Assembly: GCA_021804195.1 (NCBI GenBank)
Contig: JAJZKJ010000189.1
Location: 1-5,377 of the forward strand
From: Acidobacteriota bacterium
GTDB taxonomy: Bacteria > Planctomycetota > Phycisphaerae > WQYP01 > JAJZKJ01
Length of the DNA stretch: 5,377 bases
Reading direction: 5' to 3'
The position numbers were made by a program, and so were the translations under genes. Below, piece by piece: positions 1 to 5,267 of the stretch. The notes below the pieces were generated by a model, which saw only the letters and a program-made list of their open reading frames with translations, ran no database searches and was not told the DNA's origin. Numbering within the stretch: the stretch's first letter is position 1; every line of letters starts with the position of its first letter.

Positions 1-244
1 GCCAGCCGCCCACGCAGCCATCGAAATAGCCAAAGGGCTTGGCGGGCGTGGCGGCGCCGCGATGCGGCGCCTGCCAGGGCCACATCATCATCATGGAGTC
101 CCGGGCGGTGTCGAACCAGTCGCCGGCCTCCAGCATCAGGCAGCGCGCCCCGGCGCGGGTCAGAATATATGCCGCCATGCCGCCGCCGGCGCCGGAACCG
201 ACGATGACAACATCATATTTTTGGGGAACGTGGGTGTGAGCCAT
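1..244 (-). CDS. GMC-family FAD-dependent oxidoreductase, N-terminal fragment
   Basis: The first 81 codons of a minus-strand gene that continues past the left edge. The N-terminus shows a Rossmann FAD/ADP-binding fold: a hydrophobic strand VVIV, the glycine motif GSGAGGG (residues 16-22), a helix, then LMLEAG with Glu39 placed to bind the adenosine ribose. The following text ([19 protein letters not shown]) resembles the choline/alcohol/glucose dehydrogenase branch of the glucose-methanol-choline family, which oxidises alcohols with FAD. The substrate cannot be told because the catalytic His/Asn region is outside the window. There is no signal peptide, so a cytoplasmic or membrane-associated location is likely. 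The ATG at 244-242 is the only good start: the Rossmann strand begins about ten residues later and no in-frame ATG lies just upstream. No clear Shine-Dalgarno sequence precedes it. Four consecutive methionines (residues 51-54) are unusual. Family call is firm; subfamily is uncertain. Confidence 0.93.
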   Translation of the reverse strand, partial: MAHTHVPQKYDVVIVGSGAGGGMAAYILTRAGARCLMLEAGDWFDTARDSMMMMWPWQAPHRGAATPAKPFGYFDGCVGGW

Positions 245-304
245 AAAGGGGAAGGCGTTGCCATCGCGAACATATGCGGACGCTCGACATGCGCCGAAGG
301 CCGC

Positions 305-313
305 ACTATAGCA
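305..313 (-). promoter_or_regulatory. Candidate extended -10 promoter for the GMC oxidoreductase gene
   Basis: On the minus strand this reads TGCTATAGT, an extended -10 (TGn plus TATAGT, five of six matches to TATAAT). It would start transcription near 298 and give a leader of roughly 55 bases before the ATG at 244. No convincing -35 hexamer lies 16-18 bases upstream, which extended -10 promoters tolerate. It sits downstream of the terminator of the preceding minus-strand gene, where a fresh promoter would be needed. Sequence match only. Confidence 0.4.
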
Positions 314-361
314 CATTCCCCGAGTCGTTTTCCGGTTTAAATACGGACATTCGCAGGAAAT

Positions 362-390
362 AAAAAAGGCCCGGGCCAATGGCCCGGGCC
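362..390 (-). terminator. Rho-independent terminator of the outer-membrane barrel gene
   Basis: Read on the minus strand, a perfect 10-bp all-GC stem (GGCCCGGGCC at 390-381 paired with the same sequence at 377-368, loop ATT) is followed at once by six T residues (367-362). It begins about 28 bases after the stop codon of the barrel gene at 419. Because each arm is itself a palindrome, the arms could also self-pair, but the hairpin with a U-tract is the standard form. On the plus strand the run of A precedes the stem, so it should not terminate in that direction. Confidence 0.88.
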
Positions 391-418
391 CTGAGAAACT
401 GCATTGAATACTTGGGGT

Positions 419-1129
419 TTAGAAGCGATAGACAAAGCCGATCGATGGCTCGGTGCGGATCATCCAGTTTTTGGTGGTGTACTGGCTCAAGCCGAAATCC
501 GGGGCCCGGAATCCGAGAAAACGCATTTGTATGCGGAGAGCCCAGGTATGACTTAGCCGCACATCGGTGCCAAAACCCAGCACGCCGGCAGGACGGTTTT
601 GCACTTTGGCGTTGCCCACGGTAAGAGTGGGCGCATTGGAGGGGCCGAAGCTTAGCAAGCTGCCGCCGCCCAGCACGAAGGGATGAAAGGTCTGCATGAA
701 GGGAATTTCGTACACGGCATTGACATTGATCTCGTTGGTCTCGCTCTGCAGGCCCTGCACGCTGATATTGCCGGTGTTGAGAAATGAATACTCAAAAGTG
801 TCTTTGTTATGCGCCACGTTGATTTCAAAGGCCAGATGCGAGGTGTCGTGATAGCGCAGGCCGACCAGAATGCCGCCGGTATTAATGCTGTTCTGCATCA
901 CCGTGCCGTTTTGCACCTGGTGGTTAAAATTGCCGGTCAACTGCAAGGTGACATCGGTATAAGGATGCCAGCGGTAAGGATGCCGCAGCCGCTGGCGCGC
1001 CACCGGAGCGGTGATGGACTGGCTGCCGCTGGAAGAGCTGGAAGAGCTGGAGGAAGACTGCGCCCGCAGCGAAACGGCTGTGGACAACATCAACCCCCCG
1101 GCTAGAATCATGATCAGCTTGGCTCGCAT
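419..1129 (-). CDS. Outer-membrane beta-barrel protein (OmpA/OmpW-like porin fold)
   Basis: A 236-residue exported protein, about the size of an eight-stranded barrel. Residues 1-23 form a signal peptide (charged MRAK, hydrophobic core, likely cleavage near LRA-Q). A low-complexity linker follows (ten serines, residues 25-34), then a short basic stretch (ARQRLRHPYRW). From about residue 54 onward there are eight amphipathic segments of alternating hydrophobic residues, for example GGILVGLRY, FEINVA, INVNAVY and FVLGGG. The protein ends in GFVYRF; a C-terminal aromatic residue is the usual signal for insertion by the BAM machinery. The role could be structural or small-solute passage, and nothing in the sequence shows a substrate. 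The gene follows the SBBP gene by 86 bases on the same strand and ends at a strong terminator. ATG at 1129-1127 is chosen; an in-frame TTG two codons upstream (1135) is the alternative. The barrel call is by pattern, not by recognising a named family. Confidence 0.83.
   Translation of the reverse strand: MRAKLIMILAGGLMLSTAVSLRAQSSSSSSSSSSGSQSITAPVARQRLRHPYRWHPYTDVTLQLTGNFNHQVQNGTVMQNSINTGGILVGLRYHDTSHLAFEINVAHNKDTFEYSFLNTGNISVQGLQSETNEINVNAVYEIPFMQTFHPFVLGGGSLLSFGPSNAPTLTVGNAKVQNRPAGVLGFGTDVRLSHTWALRIQMRFLGFRAPDFGLSQYTTKNWMIRTEPSIGFVYRF
1028..1057 (-). repeat. Ten-serine tract built from 9-base TCTTCCAGC units
   Basis: Inside the barrel gene, codons 25-34 are all serine (TCT, TCC, AGC). The tract is close to three copies of the nonamer TCTTCCAGC, the first carrying an extra TCC. 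Since the unit is nine bases, copy-number change would lengthen or shorten the serine linker without shifting the frame. It lies just after the predicted signal-peptide cleavage site, so it would be a flexible N-terminal tail of the mature protein. Confidence 0.85.
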
Positions 1130-1139
1130 AAACAAATCG

Positions 1140-1146
1140 CTTTCCT
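1140..1146 (-). promoter_or_regulatory. Ribosome binding site of the barrel gene
   Basis: The minus strand reads AGGAAAG here. The spacing to the ATG at 1129 is 10 bases, slightly long; to the TTG at 1135 it is 4 bases. Measured from the AGGA core, the TTG is spaced better (7 bases versus 13), so the start is not fully settled. ATG is preferred because of codon strength and because MRAKLIM makes a normal signal-peptide n-region. The choice alters the protein by only two residues. Confidence 0.6.
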
Positions 1147-1177
1147 GAAATTTTTCCTTGTGCAGACTATTGGGATT

Positions 1178-1206
1178 GAGGACGGCCGCGGCGCGCGGCC
1201 GTCCTC
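1178..1206 (-). terminator. Strong GC hairpin between the SBBP and barrel genes, no U-tract
   Basis: A perfect 13-bp inverted repeat: on the plus strand GAGGACGGCCGCG at 1178-1190 pairs with 1194-1206 around a 3-base loop. It starts 10 bases after the SBBP stop codon, where a terminator would sit, but neither strand has a run of T after the stem (the minus strand continues AATCCCAAT). It may be a weak or factor-assisted terminator, or a 3' RNA-stability or processing element separating two cistrons of one transcript. The structure is certain; the function is inferred. Confidence 0.5.
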
Positions 1207-1215
1207 CGGCCCGGA

Positions 1216-4212
1216 TCAGTTAATCACCACCAGGCTCACCGTAGTGGTCTGGATGACTGTGCCATTGACATCGGCGGCGCTGATTTTAACCGGATAGGTG
1301 CCCGAAGGCGTGGACAGGGCGGCGGAATTGGAGCCGCAGCCGGCGGCCGCCAGGCTCAATAGGCCTAAAACTAATAGCCCCACCCATCGCCTTGACAGAC
1401 CCCATTGCCGCCAGGCCAGAACCAGAACGGTCAGCAGCAACAGGCCCGCGCCCAGCCAGATCCAGGGCTGATTCGAACCGGGTCCCAGCGGCGCCAGCGG
1501 CAGACCCGCGCTGGTGGTGGTCGAAACCGACATGGTGGCCGATGATGTCGAGTTGGAGTTGCCCGACATGGACACCGAAGAGGGCGAGAAGGTGCAGGTG
1601 GCGCCGCTGGGCAATCCGCTGCAGGTCAGGTTGACCTTGGTGGTGTAGCCGTTGGCCGGGGTAAAGGTCAGGGCATAGCTGGTGCTGTTGCCGGGATTCA
1701 CCGTGGCCTGGGTAGGGGTGGAGGTGATCGCAAAAGTCCCCACCGTGCCGGTCAGCGCCAGGGTTTGCGAGCCACCGGGAGCGTTGTCGGTTACCGTCAG
1801 CGTGCCCGTATCCGGGCTGGTGGTGGTACTGGGCGTGAAGGTCACGCTGACCGAGCAGCTTAACCCGGGCGCCAGCGTGGCGGGCGCCACCGGGCAGTTG
1901 TTGGTTTCCGCATAATCCTTGCTGGCGGTGATGCCGGAGATGGCCAACGGAGCTTCGCCGGAGTTGTAGAACGAGGCCGCGATCGGCGAACTGGTGGTGA
2001 ACTCGGCCTGTTCGGGGAAGCTCAGGGTGCTGCTGGAAAATCCGCCCGCCGGGCCGGTGGTGAACTTCATGACAAACGCATCAGACTGGCCGGCGTTGGT
2101 GGACTGCAGTGCGCCGCTGGTGACAGGGAAGTTGGTGGAGAAGGTGGTGCCCACCAGGATCACATTGCCGGAGGGATCAATGGTGATGGCATTGGCCTGA
2201 TCCACACCGCTGCCGCCCAGATAGGTGGCGTAGGGCAGCGTGGCGCCCACGGCATCGAGGCGCACCAGAAAGGCGTCGGTGTACCCGCCGGGAAGGGATT
2301 GAAAGGTGCTGGTGGAAACCGGGAAATCGGGCGAGGTGGTGGAACCGTCTATATAGGCATTGCCCTGGGCATCGAGCGCTATGCCGTTGCCGATGTTGTT
2401 CCCGCTGCCGCTGCCGATCAAAGTGGAGTAATTGAGCGAGGCGCCGGTGTTGTTGAATTGCGTGACGAAGACATCTTCGCCGCTCGATTTCACCTGCTGG
2501 TACACGCCCGAGGTGGTGGGGAAGTTGGTGGAATTGGTGAACCCGGTGACATCCACATCGCCATTGCTGCTGACGGCCAGGGCATTGGCCTGATCATCGC
2601 CGTTGCCGCCAAGATAGGTGGAATAGTTGAGACTGCCGCCGCCGTTCACGAGACTGACCACGAAGGCATTGAATTTGCCGTTCAACGTGGACTGAAACGC
2701 GGAATTGGTGACGGGGAAATTGGCGGAATCGGTATAGCCGCAGATATAGGCGTTGCCGGCGCTATCCACCGCGATGGCGGTGGCATGATCGGCGGCCGAA
2801 CCGCCCAGATAGGTCGAATAAACCAGCGCCGATCCGGCGGGATTCAGTTCGCTGACAAACGCGTTGACCGCGCCCGCCAGATGGTTTTGCACGACGCCGG
2901 CGGTGACGGGAAAATCGCTGGAAGAAGTCGAACCGGTGATGTAGGCATCGCCAAGATTGTCGAGTGTCACGCCGGCGGCGTTATCGGCGCCGGAACCGCC
3001 GAGATAGGTCGAGTAGATCAGGCCTGTGCCCGTGGGGTTGAGCTTGGCCACAAAGGCGTTAAATCCGGCCGGAGCGATGGTCTGGAAAGCGCCGGCCGTG
3101 ACGGGAAAGTTGGCGGAGTTGGTGGATCCGGTGATGATCGCATCGCCCGAGGAGTCCACCGCGATGCTCATGCCCTGGTCAATGCCCGATCCGCCCAGAT
3201 AGGTTGAATAGACCAGGGCCGAGCCGTCAGGCTTGATTTCGCTGACAAAAACATTGGTGTTGCCGGTCAGCTTGCCCTGAACCACCCCGGTGGTGACGGG
3301 GAAGTTCGCGGATAGCGTATAGCCGGTGAGATAAATATTGCCGCTGCTGTCGGTGGCAACGGCGGTCGCCTGATCGTCCTGCGCGCCCCCGAGGTAGGTG
3401 GACCAGGACAAGGTGGGATCAATCACCAGAGCGTGGCGGGGATCGTAAGCGCCGAGCTGAAAGCCAATCTGCCCATGACGGCGAATGACATAGCGAACGG
3501 CCACGGATTGCCGCTGGCCGGCGCGCATCTGCCAGGCCTGGGGAGGGAGCCAGCGCAGGCCGCGGCCATACGCGCTGAGGCGCAGGCCGCCGTTGGCCAT
3601 CAGGCTTGCCCGTCCGCCCGTGAGCTGCAACCGCACCTGGCTGGGCGCGGCGCCCGGGGCAATATGCAGATTCCATTCCATGACGCCGGCGCGGCCCTGA
3701 AACTGGGCCTGAATGCCGGGATACAAATTCCGGTCAACCACGGCGCCATAGACCGGCAGATTCGAGCGCCAGTCGCGCTGCGCGCCCACGAGTTCGCTGG
3801 CATGCCCCGGCAGCCGGTTCTGGCCCTGCCAATGGCCCGCCGGCGCGCCCATAAACCGCAAGCGCATCACCCGCAGTGTCCGCGGCCGCGCAGCCAAGCC
3901 AGAACCGGGGCCATAGCTCAGCCAGGCCAGATTGGCGCCCCGCGAAACCATTTGCATGCCCATGCCGTCGCCACGGACAAAATACTGCACCCGGGCCGGC
4001 CATTGCCCGCGATTCGGCTCAAACTGCAGCGGCAAATTCACCGGCCGCGCCGCGGCCGGGCGAACCGGAGCCGGAGTGCGGGGATGATGGACACCGGGCG
4101 GGACCGCCGCGCTCAGCAGGGGCGCCAGCGCCAGGGAAAACATGAGGTTTCGTGTGAATCTGCGGCTGGTCAGTCCCACACACAGGCGAGTGAGCGAGTT
4201 TTTCGATGACAT
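1216..4212 (-). CDS. Secreted SBBP-repeat protein with DUF7948, ASH-like and interrupted Ig-like domains
   Basis: A 998-residue cell-surface or secreted protein of unknown function. Residues 1-36 are a signal peptide with a long arginine-rich n-region and the core LMFSLALAPLLSAA. Residues 62-266 (FEPNRGQ through ALVIDPT) match the DUF7948-type domain that usually precedes SBBP repeats. Residues 268-724 are seven SBBP repeats (YSTYLGG, DSSGNAYITG and NFPVT-type motifs), probably a beta-propeller. Residues 725-825 look like a choice-of-anchor-D/ASH domain (LSFPEQ, NSGEAPLAISGI, CSVSVTFTP). Residues 826-913 begin an Ig-like domain (LTCSGLPSGATCTFSPSSV), interrupted by two hydrophobic segments (917-934 and 943-958) and a lipobox-like AAGC at Cys959. 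The last 40 residues (PSGTYPVKI, TTTVSLVV) look like the missing end strands of that Ig fold. The ATG at 4212 has no clear Shine-Dalgarno sequence; Met24 is a weaker alternative because it removes all n-region charge. No enzyme motif was seen; a structural or adhesive role is a guess. Confidence 0.93.
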   Translation of the reverse strand: MSSKNSLTRLCVGLTSRRFTRNLMFSLALAPLLSAAVPPGVHHPRTPAPVRPAAARPVNLPLQFEPNRGQWPARVQYFVRGDGMGMQMVSRGANLAWLSYGPGSGLAARPRTLRVMRLRFMGAPAGHWQGQNRLPGHASELVGAQRDWRSNLPVYGAVVDRNLYPGIQAQFQGRAGVMEWNLHIAPGAAPSQVRLQLTGGRASLMANGGLRLSAYGRGLRWLPPQAWQMRAGQRQSVAVRYVIRRHGQIGFQLGAYDPRHALVIDPTLSWSTYLGGAQDDQATAVATDSSGNIYLTGYTLSANFPVTTGVVQGKLTGNTNVFVSEIKPDGSALVYSTYLGGSGIDQGMSIAVDSSGDAIITGSTNSANFPVTAGAFQTIAPAGFNAFVAKLNPTGTGLIYSTYLGGSGADNAAGVTLDNLGDAYITGSTSSSDFPVTAGVVQNHLAGAVNAFVSELNPAGSALVYSTYLGGSAADHATAIAVDSAGNAYICGYTDSANFPVTNSAFQSTLNGKFNAFVVSLVNGGGSLNYSTYLGGNGDDQANALAVSSNGDVDVTGFTNSTNFPTTSGVYQQVKSSGEDVFVTQFNNTGASLNYSTLIGSGSGNNIGNGIALDAQGNAYIDGSTTSPDFPVSTSTFQSLPGGYTDAFLVRLDAVGATLPYATYLGGSGVDQANAITIDPSGNVILVGTTFSTNFPVTSGALQSTNAGQSDAFVMKFTTGPAGGFSSSTLSFPEQAEFTTSSPIAASFYNSGEAPLAISGITASKDYAETNNCPVAPATLAPGLSCSVSVTFTPSTTTSPDTGTLTVTDNAPGGSQTLALTGTVGTFAITSTPTQATVNPGNSTSYALTFTPANGYTTKVNLTCSGLPSGATCTFSPSSVSMSGNSNSTSSATMSVSTTTSAGLPLAPLGPGSNQPWIWLGAGLLLLTVLVLAWRQWGLSRRWVGLLVLGLLSLAAAGCGSNSAALSTPSGTYPVKISAADVNGTVIQTTTVSLVVIN
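1339..1464 (-). other. Transmembrane hairpin ending at a lipobox-like cysteine inside the SBBP protein
   Basis: This stretch encodes residues 917-958: a hydrophobic segment WIWLGAGLLLLTVLVLAW, a basic turn RQWGLSRR, and a second segment WVGLLVLGLLSLAAAG, directly followed by Cys959. The basic turn places the loop on the cytoplasmic side by the positive-inside rule, so both flanks would be periplasmic. AAGC resembles a lipoprotein processing site, but with Ala rather than the usual Leu at -3. Topology is inferred from composition only. Confidence 0.75.
2041..3411 (-). repeat. Seven tandem SBBP repeats of 65-66 codons
   Basis: Units begin at residues 268, 333, 398, 463, 528, 593 and 659 of the SBBP protein. 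The first five are exactly 65 residues and the last two are 66. Each unit follows the plan L-x-Y-S-T-Y-L-G-G, then D-x-x-G-N-x-Y-x-T-G, then N/D-F-P-V-T, then A-F-V. Unit 6 (2239-2436) departs most, reading STLIGSGSGNN in place of STYLGGSGxDQ. Seven units would suit a seven-bladed propeller with one blade per repeat, which is inference. The DNA copies have drifted, so this is an old expansion rather than a recent duplication. Confidence 0.92.
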
Positions 4213-4335
4213 GATCTTGAAATTGGGCTACTTGCGAATTGTAACCGGGATCGGGCGAATTCTGCCAGTTCAAGAGCCCAAATACTGAATTGTACTTTAT
4301 CGGAATGCCGTGGCTCCCTGAACTTGCATGCCTTT

Positions 4336-4371
4336 GTGCCGCCGGCCCGCCCACGCGGCAGGGCGCGGCAC
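4336..4371. repeat. Interrupted inverted repeat in the divergent region
   Basis: GTGCCGC (4336-4342) pairs with GCGGCAC (4365-4371). After a two-base bulge, GCCC (4345-4348) pairs with GGGC (4361-4364), enclosing a 12-base GC-rich loop. That makes 11 base pairs in all. No T-run follows closely on either strand, so it is not a standard terminator. It might be a protein-binding site between the divergent genes, or a relic. Confidence 0.4.
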
Positions 4372-4495
4372 CGGCTTGTCAACAATGATAGTATGCCGCC
4401 GCTGGCAGTCCGGCTGGGGTTGGCCTTAGAGAAAAAAAAATAAACACTGAAGCGAAGCGCTGCCGCCTGGCGGTTTTTGAAATTCGAAGGGCGCA

Positions 4496-4524
4496 TTTAC
4501 CATTCGTCCGGGCTGCCCTAAAAT
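4496..4524 (+). promoter_or_regulatory. sodA promoter, sigma70-like
   Basis: TTTACC (4496-4501, four of six matches to TTGACA) lies 17 bases upstream of TAAAAT (4519-4524, five of six matches to TATAAT). Transcription would begin around 4531 and give a leader of about 66 bases before the sodA ATG. The spacing is ideal and the position is right, but a match of this quality can arise by chance. The run of nine A at 4432-4440 lies too far upstream to be a classical UP element. Confidence 0.5.
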
Positions 4525-4532
4525 AACAACCA

Positions 4533-4574
4533 GGGGATGCGACTGCCGCATCGGTTGCTGCATCCGTCAACCCC
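4533..4574 (+). promoter_or_regulatory. Foldable 5' leader of sodA
   Basis: Two adjacent short hairpins are possible: GATGCG (4536-4541) with CGCATC (4547-4552), and GGTTG (4553-4557) with CAACC (4568-4572). A small outer pairing of GG with CC could close them into a three-way junction. A competing pairing, GGATGC (4535-4540) with GCATCC (4560-4565), would disrupt both. The Shine-Dalgarno sequence lies 10 bases downstream and is left free in either form. It resembles no riboswitch class I know. Confidence 0.3.
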
Positions 4575-4583
4575 AGTGTCCAC

Positions 4584-4590
4584 AGGAGGA
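4584..4590 (+). promoter_or_regulatory. Strong ribosome binding site of sodA
   Basis: AGGAGGA, a near-perfect Shine-Dalgarno sequence, stands 7 bases before the ATG at 4598. It fixes the start codon and suggests efficient translation. It contrasts with the SBBP and GMC genes in this window, which lack a visible Shine-Dalgarno sequence. Confidence 0.92.
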
Positions 4591-4597
4591 CCATTTC

Positions 4598-5209
4598 ATG
4601 CCTTTCGAACTGCCCCCGCTGCCCTATGCCTATAACGCCCTGGAACCCTTCATTGATGAAGCCACCATGCATTACCACCATGATGGCCACCATGCGGCCT
4701 ATGTAAAAAACCTCAACGCCGCCCTGGAAAATTCGCCGCTGGCGCAATGGCCGGTGGAAAAACTGCTGCGCAACCTGCAGGAAGTGCCGGAGAGCGCCCG
4801 CACCGCGGTGCGTAATAACGGCGGCGGCCACGCCAATCACACCATGTTCTGGCAGATCATGAAGCCGCAAGGCGGCGGACAGCCCTCGGGCGCGCTGAGC
4901 CAGGCGATCCACACTAAATTCGGCGACTTCGAATCGTTTAAAAAGGCATTTCAGGATGCCGGGGTGAAGCGTTTTGGCTCGGGCTGGGTCTGGCTGGTGC
5001 TCAATCCCAGCCGGCAGTTGGAAATCATAACCACCCCCAATCAGGACAGCCCTTACCTCGATGGCAGCCTGCCCATCATGGGCAACGACGTCTGGGAGCA
5101 TGCCTATTACATCAAGTACCAGTTCAAGCGCGCCGATTACCTGAATGCGTGGTGGAATGTGGTCAACTGGGCCGAGGTGGAAAAGCGGTTTGAAGCAGCG
5201 AAGAAGTAA
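4598..5209 (+). CDS. sodA: Superoxide dismutase, manganese type
   Basis: A full-length 203-residue Fe/Mn-family superoxide dismutase, converting superoxide to oxygen and hydrogen peroxide. It is close in length and text to E. coli Sod[14 protein letters not shown] at the start, [10 protein letters not shown] in the first helix, [23 protein letters not shown], and the family signature DVWEHAYY. Metal ligands are His27, His81, Asp164 and His168; Tyr35 and His31 occupy the second-sphere positions of E. coli Tyr34 and His30. Gly77 together with Gln149 (in NQDSP) is the manganese-type arrangement; iron enzymes carry the active-site Gln in the earlier motif. A cambialistic enzyme is not excluded. 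There is no signal peptide, so it is cytoplasmic. It is apparently monocistronic, with its own promoter and ribosome site, divergent from the SBBP gene and convergent with ETF-QO. All key residues are present. Confidence 0.97.
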   Translation: MPFELPPLPYAYNALEPFIDEATMHYHHDGHHAAYVKNLNAALENSPLAQWPVEKLLRNLQEVPESARTAVRNNGGGHANHTMFWQIMKPQGGGQPSGALSQAIHTKFGDFESFKKAFQDAGVKRFGSGWVWLVLNPSRQLEIITTPNQDSPYLDGSLPIMGNDVWEHAYYIKYQFKRADYLNAWWNVVNWAEVEKRFEAAKK

Positions 5210-5212
5210 CGC

Positions 5213-5267
5213 AGGCGGCCTCGTCAGCCAGGGAGGGGGTTAGCAGCCCTGATAATCGGGGCCGCCT
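5213..5267. repeat. Inverted repeat across the sodA / ETF-QO convergent junction
   Basis: AGGCGGCC (5213-5220), just after the sodA stop, is the exact reverse complement of GGCCGCCT (5260-5267) within the ETF-QO coding end. Two further inner pairs follow after a G-U wobble, enclosing a 33-base loop. No T-run follows the stem. With only 30 bases between the two stop codons, a shared structure could help end both transcripts, but a GC-rich chance match is quite possible. Confidence 0.3.

Larger units (their letters stand above)
245..418. other. Intergenic region between GMC oxidoreductase and outer-membrane barrel genes
   Basis: These 174 bases hold the candidate GMC promoter (305-313) and the intrinsic terminator of the barrel gene (362-390). 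No further gene is visible. An AT-rich patch near 335-362 separates the two. The order terminator then promoter, read along the minus strand, indicates that the GMC gene is transcribed independently of the barrel gene. Confidence 0.6.
4213..4597. other. Divergent intergenic control region between the SBBP gene and sodA
   Basis: These 385 bases contain no gene I can support. Towards sodA they hold a sigma70-type promoter (4496-4524), a foldable leader (4533-4574) and a strong Shine-Dalgarno sequence (4584-4590). Towards the SBBP gene, the minus strand has two TACAAT hexamers (4238-4243 and 4289-4294) that could serve as -10 boxes, the first giving a leader of about 20 bases; neither has a good -35. 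In the middle are an interrupted inverted repeat (4336-4371) and a run of nine A (4432-4440). No operator for a known oxidative-stress regulator was recognised. Confidence 0.55.

Noticed and set aside
2299..3207. A 302-codon open frame on the plus strand with a periodic glycine/isoleucine-rich product
   Set aside because: It is antisense to the SBBP repeats; the periodicity comes from the 195-base repeat on the other strand. No family is recognisable and there is no ribosome site.
2041..3411. The regular repeats considered as a CRISPR array or a mobile-element array
   Set aside because: The period is 195 bases, the copies are diverged, and they encode conserved SBBP protein motifs in a continuous reading frame.
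3433..4209. A 258-codon open frame on the plus strand
   Set aside because: It is antisense to the DUF7948-type and signal-peptide part of the SBBP gene. Its length is explained by GC-rich codon bias suppressing stops in the opposite frame.
4432..4440. A run of nine A as a possible slippage tract or UP element
   Set aside because: It is outside any supported coding region and more than 50 bases upstream of the sodA -35, too far for an UP element. Read on the minus strand as T9, it follows no adequate stem.
4451..4478. Two tiny hairpins followed by TTTTT on the plus strand, terminator-like
   Set aside because: The stems are only 4 bp and no plus-strand gene lies upstream that would need terminating. 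It is more likely chance.
4019..4496. Two minus-strand open frames over the region upstream of the SBBP gene
   Set aside because: Their products are low-complexity and arginine/proline/glycine-rich, they overlap each other and the SBBP start, and they match nothing I recognise.
4379..5101. A 240-codon open frame on the minus strand, antisense to sodA
   Set aside because: It lies almost wholly opposite an unmistakable, complete sodA with its own strong ribosome site. Its text is the mirror of sodA codons, and no recognisable domain or ribosome site supports it.
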